Shown here piece after piece: positions 15,437-25,008 of a stretch of DNA of 64,000 nt; the stretch's first letter is position 1, and every line of letters begins with the position of its first letter. The notes beneath the pieces were generated by a model. The model ran no database searches and was not told the origin of the DNA. It saw only the letters and a program-made list of their open reading frames with translations. The stretch is taken from positions 1-64,000 of the forward strand of contig NZ_MBTG01000032.1 in assembly GCF_002027705.1 (NCBI RefSeq). Reading direction: 5' to 3'. This stretch comes from Paenibacillus ferrarius (lineage in GTDB: Bacteria > Bacillota > Bacilli > Paenibacillales > NBRC-103111). Both the position numbers and the translations under genes were made by a program.

Positions 15437-17011
15437 TTACATGCTGGAAGAGAATCTTTTCCGATATTCTTGAGGCGTCATCAAGACTTCCTTCTTGAAG
15501 AGGGTGGAGAAATAAGAGAAATTAGCGAAGCCTACCGCCAAAGCGACGTTGCTTATCGAAGTTTCCGATTTGGCCAGTAGTTCTTTCGCAAGATCTATCC
15601 TTTCTTTCAGAATATACTCCGATATCGAGAGACCTGTTTCCTTTTTGAAAAGCTTGACAATGTGGTCGGGACTGAGCCCAATGTAGTCGGCAATGTACTG
15701 TCTGGACATCTCCTGATCGATATTCGCCGATATATACCGTATGATCTTTTCCACCACTGTCTCGTTCGAACCTAGCACTTCGATGTAAGTCATTGCAAAT
15801 TCAAGGACGTCCGTTACCCAGTCTTGTAGATTCTTGACGCTCTCGGCGGCAGACGAAATACGTTCCGGCGCGAAATGATCCGCTAAAGTATCGTCCGTAT
15901 ACAACCCTTTCTGCTGAAGCGTATGCAGAACCATCTGCAGGAAGCTTAAATAAAACTGCTGCAGGCTTTTCGAGTTCAGCCCTTCGATCCGCTTAAGCGA
16001 CTCCAGAAAATCTTGTGACTCAGCCATCAGCTTCTGCTTGTCCCCCTGCTTGATCAGCTCGGACCATAATCTCATCGGAGGCATGGGAAAAGGCGTTTCA
16101 TTTGCCATTTTCTCGTCGATATGCACGACCCGGTCGACGGCGTTCACTTGAGTCTTTCGAAGCGCTACCAAATTTTCAACCATATCGCGCACGCCGTGTA
16201 TCTCCGACGGTTGACCGATATAGCAGGACAAATGGCAATAAAAATATCGGTTACACGTCTCGATGAACAAACCGCAACGTTTTATGAGCTCTTTGCGGAA
16301 CTTCTCTCCGTTCGCCTCTATCGCATGTTCCGTAGAAAACACCGCCAATAACTGATTGGCCTTGACGCGAACGATGTGAGCCGCGGCAGCTTGATGGATG
16401 ACCAATTCCTCCAAGGCGTTCGTTAGTGCGTACTCCATAATTTGGGCATCGCGAGCGCTCAGTTCTTTTTTCCAGTGTTGGATACCGATCAAAATGGGTA
16501 AAAACTTCATCTTGCTCGTATACGGTATATTGTGCTTTCCGATAGCCTCCATGATTTTGTCCGGCGTGGATGGAATGACCTGCTGAAGCACATCCTGCCA
16601 GAACCGCTCGATGACGATCGATGATGATTTCCGGTCTTTGCTTATTTTCTTGATCATCTCCGTCATGACTTGCTCCAGCTCTTCGGGTGGCGCAGGCTTG
16701 AGCAAATACTCGAAACTTCCTAGATGGATCGCTTTTTTTGCGTATTGAAAGTCGGCATGGCAAGTCAGAAAGACGCACTCCGTCCAAGGATGCTTTTCCC
16801 GTACCCACTCATAGAGTTCGAGTCCGCTTCCTTGCGGCATCTCGATATCGCATATCATCATATCGAACGGATGTTGACTAAACTTTTCCTTCGCTTGACG
16901 TGCATTGTTCGCTACAGATACGTGAATGATGCCGAATTTTGACCAGTTCACGCTTGCCTTAATGCCGTTCGCGGTAAATTCTTCGTCGTCCACGATCAAT
17001 AACCGATACAT
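15437..17011 (-). CDS. Response regulator with AraC-type DNA-binding domain (YesN family)
   Basis: A 524-residue regulator: receiver domain 1-120 with phospho-acceptor Asp55 in ICDIEMP and Lys in LLKPA, a middle region of about 290 residues, and a C-terminal double HTH (420-524) with YIADYIGLSPDHIVKLFKKETG and NVALAVGFANFSYFSTLFKKE. It should activate the importer genes of locus 1 when phosphorylated by the YesM kinase encoded just upstream. GGGGCGAG lies 5 bp before the ATG; the kinase stop is 10 bp away. Confidence 0.92.
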   Translation of the reverse strand: MYRLLIVDDEEFTANGIKASVNWSKFGIIHVSVANNARQAKEKFSQHPFDMMICDIEMPQGSGLELYEWVREKHPWTECVFLTCHADFQYAKKAIHLGSFEYLLKPAPPEELEQVMTEMIKKISKDRKSSSIVIERFWQDVLQQVIPSTPDKIMEAIGKHNIPYTSKMKFLPILIGIQHWKKELSARDAQIMEYALTNALEELVIHQAAAAHIVRVKANQLLAVFSTEHAIEANGEKFRKELIKRCGLFIETCNRYFYCHLSCYIGQPSEIHGVRDMVENLVALRKTQVNAVDRVVHIDEKMANETPFPMPPMRLWSELIKQGDKQKLMAESQDFLESLKRIEGLNSKSLQQFYLSFLQMVLHTLQQKGLYTDDTLADHFAPERISSAAESVKNLQDWVTDVLEFAMTYIEVLGSNETVVEKIIRYISANIDQEMSRQYIADYIGLSPDHIVKLFKKETGLSISEYILKERIDLAKELLAKSETSISNVALAVGFANFSYFSTLFKKEVLMTPQEYRKRFSSSM

Positions 17012-17021
17012 ACTCTCGCCC

Positions 17022-18767
17022 CTATCCTTTCATGATCGGCAAAAAAATATCGACAATGGCGCCGTTATCGTTTGAAAACCCGATGATCGCCTGCCCCCCG
17101 TACAACAGCCGCAGTCTTTGCCGGGCATTCCAAATCCCGATATGCTCACCTTCTTCAGTCGTCAGCTTGATCTCTTGTCTAAGCTTCTCGAGCACCTCGT
17201 CCTCATAACCCAAGCCCGTATCGCAAATGCGGATATGAAGCCGTTCCCCATCATTCCGGCTATCCCGTTCGATTGAAATCTCGATATGGGTAGGCTCGTC
17301 CGTGTTGACCGCATGCTTGATCGTGTTTTCGGCAAAGCTTTGAATGATCAGAGGTGGAATACAACAATCGAGCAGGTCATCCGGGACGGTAATGGCGTAA
17401 GTCAAGCTTCCCGGAAACCGGATCTTCTGGATGTTCAAATAATTTTTCGTATGACCCAGCTCGTCCCGAACTAGAACTTGATCCGTAGGGCTGCGAAAAA
17501 TGAAGCGGAAATATCTGATTAATGAGAGGGAAAGCTCTTGAATCAACCCGTATTTCCTCTCCTGGGCCAAATAATAAACGACATTCAGACTGTTCAAAAA
17601 GAAGTGCGGGTTGATTTGCAGCTGCAAATGCTTCAGCTCCGCTTTCTGACTGATCAATTGCTCCTCATAGACATCGATTTTCAGCTTCTGAATGTCGGTC
17701 ACCATGCTGTTGAACATCTCGTTCATCAGTTCGAATTCGTTAGAGGTCGGTTTCTTCGCTATTCGCATCTCCAAGTGACCCTCTTTGATCCTGCGCATGG
17801 CCAGTACGATTCGGTTAATCGGACGGAGTACGACTCTCCTCATGAAATAGAAGGCAAGCAGTAAGATCAAGACGGTCCCTGCCGCAATTAGTAAAATGAT
17901 CCTCTGCAAATAAGGCAGCTTCTGGAGAATGCTTTGATCGGGGACCACAGCGACCAGTCCGAAATCCCCTTTGCCGGAATGCTCACCGATCACCAGATAC
18001 CCTTTATCGAAACCGCTTAAACGGTACGACTTAGACGTATAGGAAAGATCGATTCCCTGTTCTCTAAAAAATGATTCGTCCTTTAACGGCTTGTGGTTGC
18101 CATCGACCAGCAGCGCTCTCCCATCGGCGCCGAGATCCAAAAGATTGAGCGGCCCCGTCACATCCTGCGTATTTACGCCAGCCCCGATATATAAACCACC
18201 AACCTTTATGATATATAACAAATAATCCTTTTTAAAAACGCGAAATACGGACCATCTCCCGGTCTGAAAACTCTCTGCCGATTGCCCGTCATCAATAAGC
18301 GAGACGATGGCATCCTTTATAGGCTGATTGTCGGAGTCAGCCGATCCTGGCTGCTTGGGAGCAAACACCAAATCGTTGTTAATGGGCTAATATATGAAAA
18401 AATAGTCGAGTCCACTGTAGTAAGTCACATTATTCACCAGTTGTTTAAATTGCCAAATGCGTTCCATTTTATACAAATCGATATCGATCTCAGGAGACCG
18501 GTCGAGAACGTGCAGCCCTGTTTCCTCCGAGGCATACTTCAGCAAATAGCTGTCAATGTCGGCTAACGACTTGTCGACCAACCCCATATAGAGGCTGATC
18601 ATGTTGCTGTTAGATTGCGTGACCTGGTTGCGAACAACCTGGATCGAATAGAAGTTTGTATAAATCAGGAAGAGAACAAGCGGCAGCATAATAAGCATGA
18701 GTCCCGTGATCAGCTTAAATCGGAGCGAATTGAATATTGTAATAGGTGGTTTTCTCATGTTGTCCAT
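17022..18767 (-). pseudogene. Sensor histidine kinase (YesM family) with an in-frame amber codon
   Basis: Read through one stop, a 581-residue membrane kinase: helix near 15-35, extracellular sensor domain, second helix (IILLIAAGTVLILLLAFYFM), HAMP linker, phospho-acceptor domain with INPHFFLNSLN, and HATPase domain with SFAENTIKHAV and DTGLGY. The only lesion is a TAG at 18384-18386 between DYFFIY and PINNDLVF; the frame is open on both sides without any shift. A single base change or a sequence error explains it. If real, the sensor is split inside its extracellular domain and locus 1 would lose signal input. Confidence 0.8.
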
Positions 18768-18973
18768 GTTCCCTTCGTCCCTTTAATGATAATTATTTTA
18801 CCACATGGACGGCATGACTTTTACGGCTCGTTTCCTCTGATCGTCTTGACAATGATACCTGATTGCCAAAAGTGCTCCTTGTGTCTTGCAATCTATTCGT
18901 TTCTTGTCAGTTTATAGCGCCTATAGTCATTTGTGGTAATCTTACCCTTCATAATAAATGTATAGATGGGTTG

Positions 18974-19014
18974 CCTGCTTTCAAGATTCCGTCTTATACT
19001 TTTTGAGTTTCCGA
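18974..19014 (-). promoter_or_regulatory. Candidate YesN operator, site 3 of locus 1
   Basis: Half-sites at 18974-18992 (CCTGCTTTCAAGATTCCGT) and 18996-19014 (ATACTTTTTGAGTTTCCGA), again 22 bp apart. It lies about 210 bp upstream of the kinase gene, suggesting positive autoregulation. The rest of 18768-19140 shows no gene I can support. Confidence 0.55.
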
Positions 19015-19140
19015 TCATCAGACCTCTCCCATTCATCTCAAACAGGATTTCTAAACCCAACTCCTCCCAAGAAGGGTTTAGAAACAAAGAAAACGCCCGT
19101 TCCATCCAGGCACGGACCAATGACATGAGATGACGTTTTA

Positions 19141-19227
19141 TTGTTCAAACAAGGCAGCCGCAAGATGTCACAGCTGCCGCGGTAAACTGCTCCTTTTTTT
19201 CGTTCAACTATAGTTCCCAGTTAGCGG
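19141..19227 (+). repeat. Dispersed cassette-type repeat
   Basis: TTGTTCAA, then a hairpin with GGCAGCCG against CAGCTGCC near 19153-19180, then the box TTCAACTATAGTTCCCAGTTAGCG at 19203-19227 in split form (arms TTCAACTA and CAGTTAGCG). It begins 12 bp beyond the stop of the APH-type gene. Confidence 0.5.
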
Positions 19228-19238
19228 AATGACATTTC

Positions 19239-20159
19239 TTAATCAGCGAGAGCACGTTTTATGATCGCTTTTGCTTCAGCAACCAACTTTTCATCTTTAT
19301 AATCAATTGCCTGCATCATGATCAAAATGGGAATGTATATGGCTATCAATCGAGCTAATATTTTCGTTTCTTCATCGACATCCCCATATTCTTTGAAAAA
19401 GTCTGAACGCGCATCCGGAGGCAAAAAGCTATACGCGACATTCAAGTCGCAAGCAGGATGTCCGATATTGATATCTCCCCAGTCGATAATCCCTGAAACT
19501 ATTCCATTCTCGTCTACCAGCATATTTTTAAAATGAAGGTCTCCATGGAGGAATACGTTTTTTGGTTTCACTTTTTCAGTTCCAAGCTGTTCCAAATAGT
19601 TCGATAATTCACGATACTCTTCTTCACTAAAATGAAGGGCAAGGTCGGAAATGAATTTATGCAACTTTTCTTTACGCATTGCAATATCAATCAAATTTCT
19701 ATGGTCATGTTGAACTCCATTTTCTTGGGCAATTTGCACAGGGAATGCATGTAAGCTTTTTAAAAATTGCGCGAGCGTTGTTGCTGATAACGCACGTTGC
19801 TTGTCAGTTAATCCGATTGGAAACTCTCCTGATAAATAGGGGTAGCCTAGGAAAGGTGCAGGATAATTATAATCCCCTCCCCCAAAAAATAGCGGTAACG
19901 AATATGCAATGGAACAATAATCTTTAAGCTTAGGTAGTATCTTTCCTTCCATCCTTAAACGATTAATTGCAACTTCTCTTCTTGGAAAGCGAAATACATA
20001 TTCGGCCCCGACAAGAAAAACAGTGTTATCCCAGCCGTATCCTAGTTTTTGTACGCTTTGTGAAGCTAACTGCGGAAACTGACTGCTTATTAATTTATGA
20101 GCCAATTCTTCTGATACTTCCCATTCCGCATCCCATTGATTCGTACTTCCCATACCCAT
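19239..20159 (-). CDS. Aminoglycoside-phosphotransferase-type kinase
   Basis: A 306-residue APH-fold kinase. Lysine-bearing region near YVFRFPRREVAI, catalytic loop FLHGDLHFKNML with the HxDxxxxN pattern, and metal-binding IIDWGDI are all intact. Members phosphorylate aminoglycosides, macrolides, choline or sugars; the substrate is not evident here. GAGGGAG stands 6 bp before the ATG. It is a lone minus-strand gene with a dispersed repeat 12 bp behind its stop and another in front, the cassette-like pattern seen along the window. Confidence 0.85.
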   Translation of the reverse strand: MGMGSTNQWDAEWEVSEELAHKLISSQFPQLASQSVQKLGYGWDNTVFLVGAEYVFRFPRREVAINRLRMEGKILPKLKDYCSIAYSLPLFFGGGDYNYPAPFLGYPYLSGEFPIGLTDKQRALSATTLAQFLKSLHAFPVQIAQENGVQHDHRNLIDIAMRKEKLHKFISDLALHFSEEEYRELSNYLEQLGTEKVKPKNVFLHGDLHFKNMLVDENGIVSGIIDWGDINIGHPACDLNVAYSFLPPDARSDFFKEYGDVDEETKILARLIAIYIPILIMMQAIDYKDEKLVAEAKAIIKRALAD

Positions 20160-20269
20160 TTATCGACTCCCTCACGAAAATAGAAAATAGGCTCGACTAG
20201 CCTGTTCCATTTACAACATCATATCATTAATTTGTTCTTCTGTTCGAGAACAACCTTACCGTCTGTTCC

Positions 20270-20493
20270 TCTATCCTGCCCGTTAGTTCAATCATAAGTA
20301 TCCTTTCCAGGTATTTCTATTTCCACCTCATTCACTCCCGAACCCATCTGTCGGGAATGAGATCAAGTTCTTGTCAAAATCGGGAATGGGATCAAGTTCT
20401 TGTCATTGGCTCGTGACAAGAACTTGATCCCATAAAATAAAAAAACCACGATTTACGCGTTAATTAATGAGACAATGTTCTTGTCACCCGACA
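20270..20493 (-). mobile_element. Tn7-like end, family 1, copy A
   Basis: From the terminus TGTCGGGTGACAAGAAC (20493 inward on the minus strand) come three more copies of GACAAGAACTTGATC-type sites; two are direct, at 20352-20376 and 20381-20405, and one inverted copy at 20414-20433 makes a perfect 20-bp-arm palindrome with loop TTGGCTCG. Such arrays of roughly 20-bp sites next to a TGT terminus are how TnsB-bound ends look. The 213 bp 20281-20493 match 55871-56083 with about six differences. It begins inside a dispersed-repeat box at 20270-20292. No transposase is attached. One more site lies just outside, at 20518-20538. Confidence 0.6.
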
Positions 20494-20577
20494 GCTTTTG
20501 TTGTACGTTGTTGCCGGGTTTGACAAGAACTTGATGTCTTTTGAATAGGTCCTTTTTTACCGCCGTTAACGAAGGCC

Positions 20578-20960
20578 CATGTTGCCAGAGCGGTTAACTT
20601 TCGAGGTGTCGCTCTCGGTAATCCTTTAGTGTTTAGTAATGACGATGATGGTTTCAAGTCCCTCGACCGTTGGATTCGCGACTTGTTAACTTCATTTAAA
20701 TTATCTCAAGTTATCGTTGGTAGGGAACCGACTGGCCATTACTGGTTAAGCCTTGCCGGGTGGCTCAAATACAAAGCCATTGAAGCCGTACTTGTTAATC
20801 CTCACCTAGTTAAAAAGAATAAAGAAAACCGCGACAATACACGCTCTAAAAGCGACAAAAAAGATGCTTTAGTTATTGCCGACATGGTGAAAAACGGCTA
20901 CTACTCCCCTGTCCGCTTTGTCGTGTCTAATGACACAAATGTGCCTCCATTTTATTTCGC
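20578..20960 (+). mobile_element. IS110-family transposase remnant (DEDD domain)
   Basis: An open frame encodes the N-terminal RuvC-like domain of an IS110 transposase without its start: HVARAVNFRGVALGNPLVFSN, VGREPTGHYW and RSKSDKKDALVIADM carry the usual Glu and Asp positions. The true N-terminus and the serine domain are missing, and the frame runs out where an IS3 fragment begins. A second, complementary IS110 remnant with the N-terminal peptide and the C-terminal domain lies at 62411. Confidence 0.8.
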
Positions 20961-21157
20961 AACTGGAAATTCTGAAAGATGTAAAAACAGTATCGCAACT
21001 TGCATCTAAGGAAGGTATTCATACGAATGTCCTCAACCGATGGAAATTAGAGGCTGTCCAAAACCTCTCTCAATTGGTTTGTCGATGATCGTAAAGACAT
21101 CACGAAGGTGAAACAAACTACGAGCAGCAAATCGATGAACTCTACGGCGAAGTTGGA
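20955..21157 (+). mobile_element. IS3-family OrfA remnant
   Basis: In two frames one reads LKDVKTVSQLASKEGIHTNVLNRWKLEA, split as HTH, then FVDDRKDITKVKQ and YEQQIDELYGEVG, the helix-turn-helix and leucine-zipper region of IS3-type OrfA. There are frame changes near 21080 and 21113 and no OrfB. It is fused at both sides to other remnants. Confidence 0.7.
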
Positions 21158-21358
21158 GTGACTTATTATCGGAATGTAGCAAGTCATCAAGCTGAAAAAT
21201 TTATCCGTAAACAACCGGATCAAGTCCAGCAACGTATAGTGGCAGCAATTCGGGGACTACCTACGAACGGTGACATAAAGAAGCTCAAAGGATCAAGTGA
21301 CTACCGGCTTCGCGTTGGCGAACGGCCACTGATGTCAGCCGTCAGTCTCTCTTTCTAG
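21158..21358 (+). pseudogene. RelE/ParE-type toxin remnant
   Basis: The frame VTYYRNVASHQAEKFIRKQ, QQRIVAAIRGLP and KKLKGSSDYRLRVGE follows the RelE-type toxin pattern up to the last strand, after which the frame is lost (PLMSAVSLSF). The start is fused to the IS3 fragment. No antitoxin gene is seen. RelE toxins cleave mRNA on the ribosome; this copy lacks the C-terminal catalytic residues. A short hairpin at 21386-21403 follows. Confidence 0.65.
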
Positions 21359-21489
21359 TCTAACTTTATTTCCTTCTAACAAAAAACACTCCCTAAAGAG
21401 TGTCTTGATACACTGATCATTCTATTTCAGGAACACCCTTGTTTGCATCGTCCTCTTCCAAAACCAATTCATGCTACGGTTCTTCAGCT

Positions 21490-21645
21490 TGCCGCGTAAC
21501 TTGCGTGACCTTCAACGATTATATGATGGAGTACCGCTTGAAAAGGGCATATGAACTTCTTGCCTGCCGACCGGAGTATAATGTACTGTTGGTGGCTCAG
21601 ATCACCGGTTTTGGGAACGAACTATCAACGATTCCGAGGTCCCTT
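21490..21645 (+). pseudogene. AraC-family regulator remnant
   Basis: The peptide FNDYMMEYRLKRAYELL followed by VLLVAQITGFGNE matches the second half of an AraC-type DNA-binding domain (helix, turn, and the GF-x-N motif), then breaks off. Nothing of the N-terminal part remains. It is one of several fragments packed between 20.5 and 22.5 kb. Confidence 0.5.
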
Positions 21646-21677
21646 GTATGTACAAAGTTCGAAATTATATATTCTGT

Positions 21678-22496
21678 TTATGATGATATTTTCCATATCA
21701 AATCTTGAATTATTGACATATCCTCTAAATTCTTCGTATCTGATGTATTATGGTCAATTTTTTCAAAGTACTTAATTAAAGATTGGTGACCATTGATAAT
21801 GGACTTGGACTTACCCTTTATATTATCAACATCTACGACTGTATCATTGTTTAAAAAAAACACTACTCCTTCAATCCAAGGCACACGATTAATTCCATTT
21901 TCCTTAAAATACTGTTTTAGTTTAAAAACGTGCGTAGAAACTTGTTTAAGAGGACTATAAAAATTCTTAGAGTATATAGTTCCACCCCTGCCTATCTTTT
22001 CTTGGATCCATTCCTTATCTTCAGAATTCCCTCTTATAGTTCCATTTAGGTTTTATTCTCTACAACCCATATTCCGGTTTCTCCTATTACGATGAAGTCA
22101 ATTTGGGAATTATTCCCCGTAGAATTTTTGAAGAGTACGTCTGGAATTACCGTATATGTTCGGTAAACTTCTAAGAGTATCCAGTGAGCGAAGTTCACCT
22201 TCTATACCACTTAACATAATGTCACTCGATTTGTGAACGAGGTGTCCATAATTTCTCAATACTTCATAGTACTAATGTATGCCATACAAAAAAATAACCA
22301 ATGGTATGATAAACAACAAAAATGGATCTTGATTTCCAATTAATAAATGTACCACCATGGCTATAATTCCACTTAACAAACCAGCTCCAATAATTAGCCT
22401 TGGTTTTAATAGTAAACCTCTTAGTTTTACTCTAGCATTATCATACTCAGTCACTAGACTATTTTCTTTTTCTTTAATAACTGCCAAGGTCATCAA
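21678..22496 (-). pseudogene. NERD-domain (nuclease-related) membrane protein, broken
   Basis: Read across one stop and two frame changes this gives a protein of about 270 residues: two membrane helices (LIIGAGLLSGIIAMVVHLLI and FLLFIIPLVIFLYGI), then a NERD domain with GIEGELRSLDTLRSLP, NNSQIDFIVIGETGIWVVENK and NGTIRGNSEDKEWIQEKIG, ending in VPWIEGVVFFLNND. NERD is related to restriction-type nucleases. Lesions: TAG after FLYGIH at 22269-22271, a shift near 22155, and a shift at 22046-22052. It stands next to a decayed Tn7-like end, so it may be former transposon cargo. Confidence 0.75.
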
Positions 22497-22631
22497 CCCC
22501 CAAATAATATTTAGCGATAGAATAAGATAAACAATTAAAAAATATCCTTCAAACAGTTTTTAACCTGCTTGAAGGTATATAGCTGCACTGCTTTTCAACA
22601 GGAATTCACCCAATATAGTGAACGCCTAATT

Positions 22632-22718
22632 ACTTCAAAACTATATTGTCTATTTCAAGACCTTATTACCTCTCTCTCTATTAAGCATATATTTTCAGCT
22701 CCTAAATATAATTTTTTT
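22632..22718 (-). mobile_element. Tn7-like right-type end, family 2, decayed
   Basis: Two readable sites lie 20 bp apart at 22632 (ACTTCAAAACTATATTGTCT) and 22652 (ATTTCAAGACCTTATTACCT); the next two 20-bp slots are eroded. The upstream GTGAACGCCTAATT corresponds to the sequence in front of the intact end at 47453. The element body would lie to the left, where the NERD pseudogene is. Confidence 0.45.
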
Positions 22719-22868
22719 TGTTAGATGACAAATTAGTTTTGAAGTGCAGAAAGCCAGCAAACTCAAGGGTTTGCTGGCTTTGTTGATGAAAACAAAATGA
22801 CAAATAAAGTTTTGAAGTGGATTTTTGGCTAAATTGTCTCATTTACAAATTAGTTTTGAAGTACTTCT
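22719..22868 (+). mobile_element. Tn7-like left-type end, family 2
   Basis: Starts TGTTAGATGACA and has three spaced sites with the core ACAAATTAGTTTTGAAGT (near 22728, 22812 and 22847). Between the first and second is a hairpin AAGCCAGCAAACTC / GGGTTTGCTGGCTT. The end is 150 bp long, exactly as its counterpart at 47545-47694. The five bases before it are TTTTT. The element body would lie to the right, over sugar locus 2. Confidence 0.6.
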
Positions 22869-23012
22869 GACTAATTAAATATAATCAGTCGACTTGTTGC
22901 TAACGTTCCCCGTCGTAGTATAACAACCCCCGAGTCAACGGCTTATCATCCCAGGTACGACTCCAAAGGGAACCGTCCAAGAAGTATCGCCGTGAATGCT
23001 TAATACAAAGAA

Positions 23013-23055
23013 ATAGGCTGCTCTACGTCATCCTCGATGACAGCTGGCAGCCTAT
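23013..23055 (-). terminator. Terminator behind the beta-helix gene
   Basis: Outer stem ATAGGCTGC / GCAGCCTAT with inner stem GTCATC / GATGAC, 8 bp beyond the stop at 23063. Confidence 0.7.
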
Positions 23056-23062
23056 CTATCAT

Positions 23063-24964
23063 TTATTCCCTTGGAACAAATTTTACCGCATCCGCAACTA
23101 CATATCCGGTTGTCCCCGTATTGCCGATAATCACACTACCCGACGTCCCTGCAGAGAAGGGATAACTTCCAATCCAATTCCAAATGCCTCCACCCGCCAG
23201 CTGGTTGACCGTAGTTTGGGTTGCCCCCCACGCATGGTTGACCGTGACCGGTACATTACTTGCTCGATTCGTATCCGCGTTCCACCATAGGTACACATCA
23301 TAAGAACCTGCAGTTAAGAGGTTAGGTGCATACTTGACGCTCTTCGAACCCTTCCCAGTATCGCCGTCATGCAGATAGTCCGCACCATACCTTTGGCCGC
23401 TGTAAGAACTGACCGCCCATGTTGCTGCCCCCATCTGCGTGACGCCTGTCGGATCGCTGTTATCGACGATGATGACCGTTGGCGCAGGCGCCTGGTACTC
23501 ATGTCCGCCCATGCTTGGCGGATTGCTCCTCAGGGTCTTAAAAAAATCATCCGACACGTCCGCTAAATTATTCTTGCCCTTACCTATACAAGGCGAACTG
23601 TTCCTCAGCTTAAAATAGTCCCGACCGAACGTTCCGCCTGCAAGCATCGGATCTCCGATAACATCATTCACATTCGAGGCAACTCCCGTAACGACGCCGC
23701 TCCAGCAGTTATTGGAGAAAAGCAATTGCGAATTCTGATCGACATTCTGCAGCGTTCCCTGGCTCGATTTGAAAATGTTATTTTCAATTCGCGTATTGGT
23801 ATGGTTCGCACCGCCGACAATGGAGATATTCGTATTCGTCGAATCAAGAAAGGTATTGCCGGCTATGAGTTCATTATTCAAGCGAGTGCCTGTAATTCCA
23901 GAGTTCCAATACTCGAAATTTTTACTGTTGCCTTTCAGAAAATTATTGATAATTTTCCTGCTATACCCGGGCACATGATTTTGAAAATCCTCATCTGCGA
24001 TGGCAATCCCCATGCTGGGACTGCTGCCCCTGAAATAAATCGGATTCCCCGTGTTGTAGATCATGTTCCTCTGTATGGTGACGTCGTGCGCCTTGTCGAT
24101 GTAAACTTCCAGCGCATAGTTATCATAGATGGAGCTATCCTCTAACACGACATCATGACTGTCATACCAGAATCCAACGCCCTCACCCCAGTTGTGGTAG
24201 ATGGTGCTGTTTTTGATCGTGCCATACGCGCTGTTCCTGATCATGATAATCAACGGCCAGTTCAATTCACTGGATAATCGACTGAAGCGCGCAAAATTCG
24301 CATTTTCCCACACTGTATTGCCGTCTAAGGTAAAATAATCAACATTCTCTAGCTGCACAGCCTCATCACGGTTCTCATGAATATTGCAATTTTGAATGAT
24401 AATGTGATGATATCTGGTTGTGCCCGAGCTGCCTGCATGAATGCCCCCGCCATAGGAATAGGCGATTTCGAGTCCGTCAATGGTAATATAATTGGCCGTG
24501 ATCATCATCAAAGAATTCCAGGATAGTGTGAAATGCTGTCCGCTTAAATAGGTCACGCCGTCGTTGGTGACCGTCGGTCCCGTATACGTATTGTCTTGTG
24601 GCGCGTTGCTGGGATAGGTGTTCTGACCGGAGATAATAGGAATCTCTTCCGTGTACGCTTTAATCGTGATCGGACTGCCGCTTGCCCCTGAAGTCGAGAT
24701 ATTGATCGGTGCGGTAACATTATATGTTCCACCTCTCACAATGACGGTAGAACCGGGGCCGGCAGCGCCAGCCGCGTTGACCCCTTTTTGAATCGTAGCA
24801 AAGGGCTGACTCAGTGTTCCGGGATTATTATTATTTCCTGTGGTGGATACATAATAGGTGGTTGCAGCCGCATTAACTTCTGTCTGATGGATGATTCCAG
24901 ATGCAATCAGTAAAAAAGCCATGGCCAAAACCACTGAAAACACAAATGAAACTCTTTTCATCAT
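23063..24964 (-). CDS. Secreted right-handed beta-helix protein with C-terminal golvesin-like domain
   Basis: A 633-residue secreted protein. A signal peptide (FSVVLAMAFLLIASGIIH) is followed by YYVSTTGNNNNPGTLSQPFATIQKGVNAA, the usual opening of DUF1565/pectate-lyase-like helices. Parallel beta-helix rungs run to about residue 480 (repeated NNTI, GNTFLDS, ENNIF turns). The last 130 residues (VDNSDPTGV to YVVADAVKFVPRE) form a golvesin/Xly-type carbohydrate-associated domain. A polysaccharide lyase or polygalacturonase role is plausible; no catalytic set can be assigned by eye. GGAG lies 6 bp before the ATG at 24964. Confidence 0.85.
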   Translation of the reverse strand: MMKRVSFVFSVVLAMAFLLIASGIIHQTEVNAAATTYYVSTTGNNNNPGTLSQPFATIQKGVNAAGAAGPGSTVIVRGGTYNVTAPINISTSGASGSPITIKAYTEEIPIISGQNTYPSNAPQDNTYTGPTVTNDGVTYLSGQHFTLSWNSLMMITANYITIDGLEIAYSYGGGIHAGSSGTTRYHHIIIQNCNIHENRDEAVQLENVDYFTLDGNTVWENANFARFSRLSSELNWPLIIMIRNSAYGTIKNSTIYHNWGEGVGFWYDSHDVVLEDSSIYDNYALEVYIDKAHDVTIQRNMIYNTGNPIYFRGSSPSMGIAIADEDFQNHVPGYSRKIINNFLKGNSKNFEYWNSGITGTRLNNELIAGNTFLDSTNTNISIVGGANHTNTRIENNIFKSSQGTLQNVDQNSQLLFSNNCWSGVVTGVASNVNDVIGDPMLAGGTFGRDYFKLRNSSPCIGKGKNNLADVSDDFFKTLRSNPPSMGGHEYQAPAPTVIIVDNSDPTGVTQMGAATWAVSSYSGQRYGADYLHDGDTGKGSKSVKYAPNLLTAGSYDVYLWWNADTNRASNVPVTVNHAWGATQTTVNQLAGGGIWNWIGSYPFSAGTSGSVIIGNTGTTGYVVADAVKFVPRE

Positions 24965-25008
24965 AACCACTCCTTCATATTGGAAGAGAAGTAGAAGATC
25001 ACACTGCT

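Larger units (their letters stand above)
22497..23012. other. Gene-free stretch holding Tn7-like ends
   Basis: About 515 bp without a gene. Its centre (22632-22868) holds the family 2 ends described separately, and 22898-22921 a degenerate dispersed-repeat box (GCTAACGTT, CCCCGTCGTAGT). Nothing else is recognisable. Confidence 0.5.

Noticed and set aside
18893..19126. A 77-codon minus-strand open frame
   Set aside because: It overlaps the operator candidate at 18974-19014, has no ribosome site and no recognisable content.
4676..22496. Pyrrolysine or another recoding of TAG in three genes
   Set aside because: Two of the three genes also have frameshifts, and no recoding genes are in the window; decay or base-call errors are simpler.
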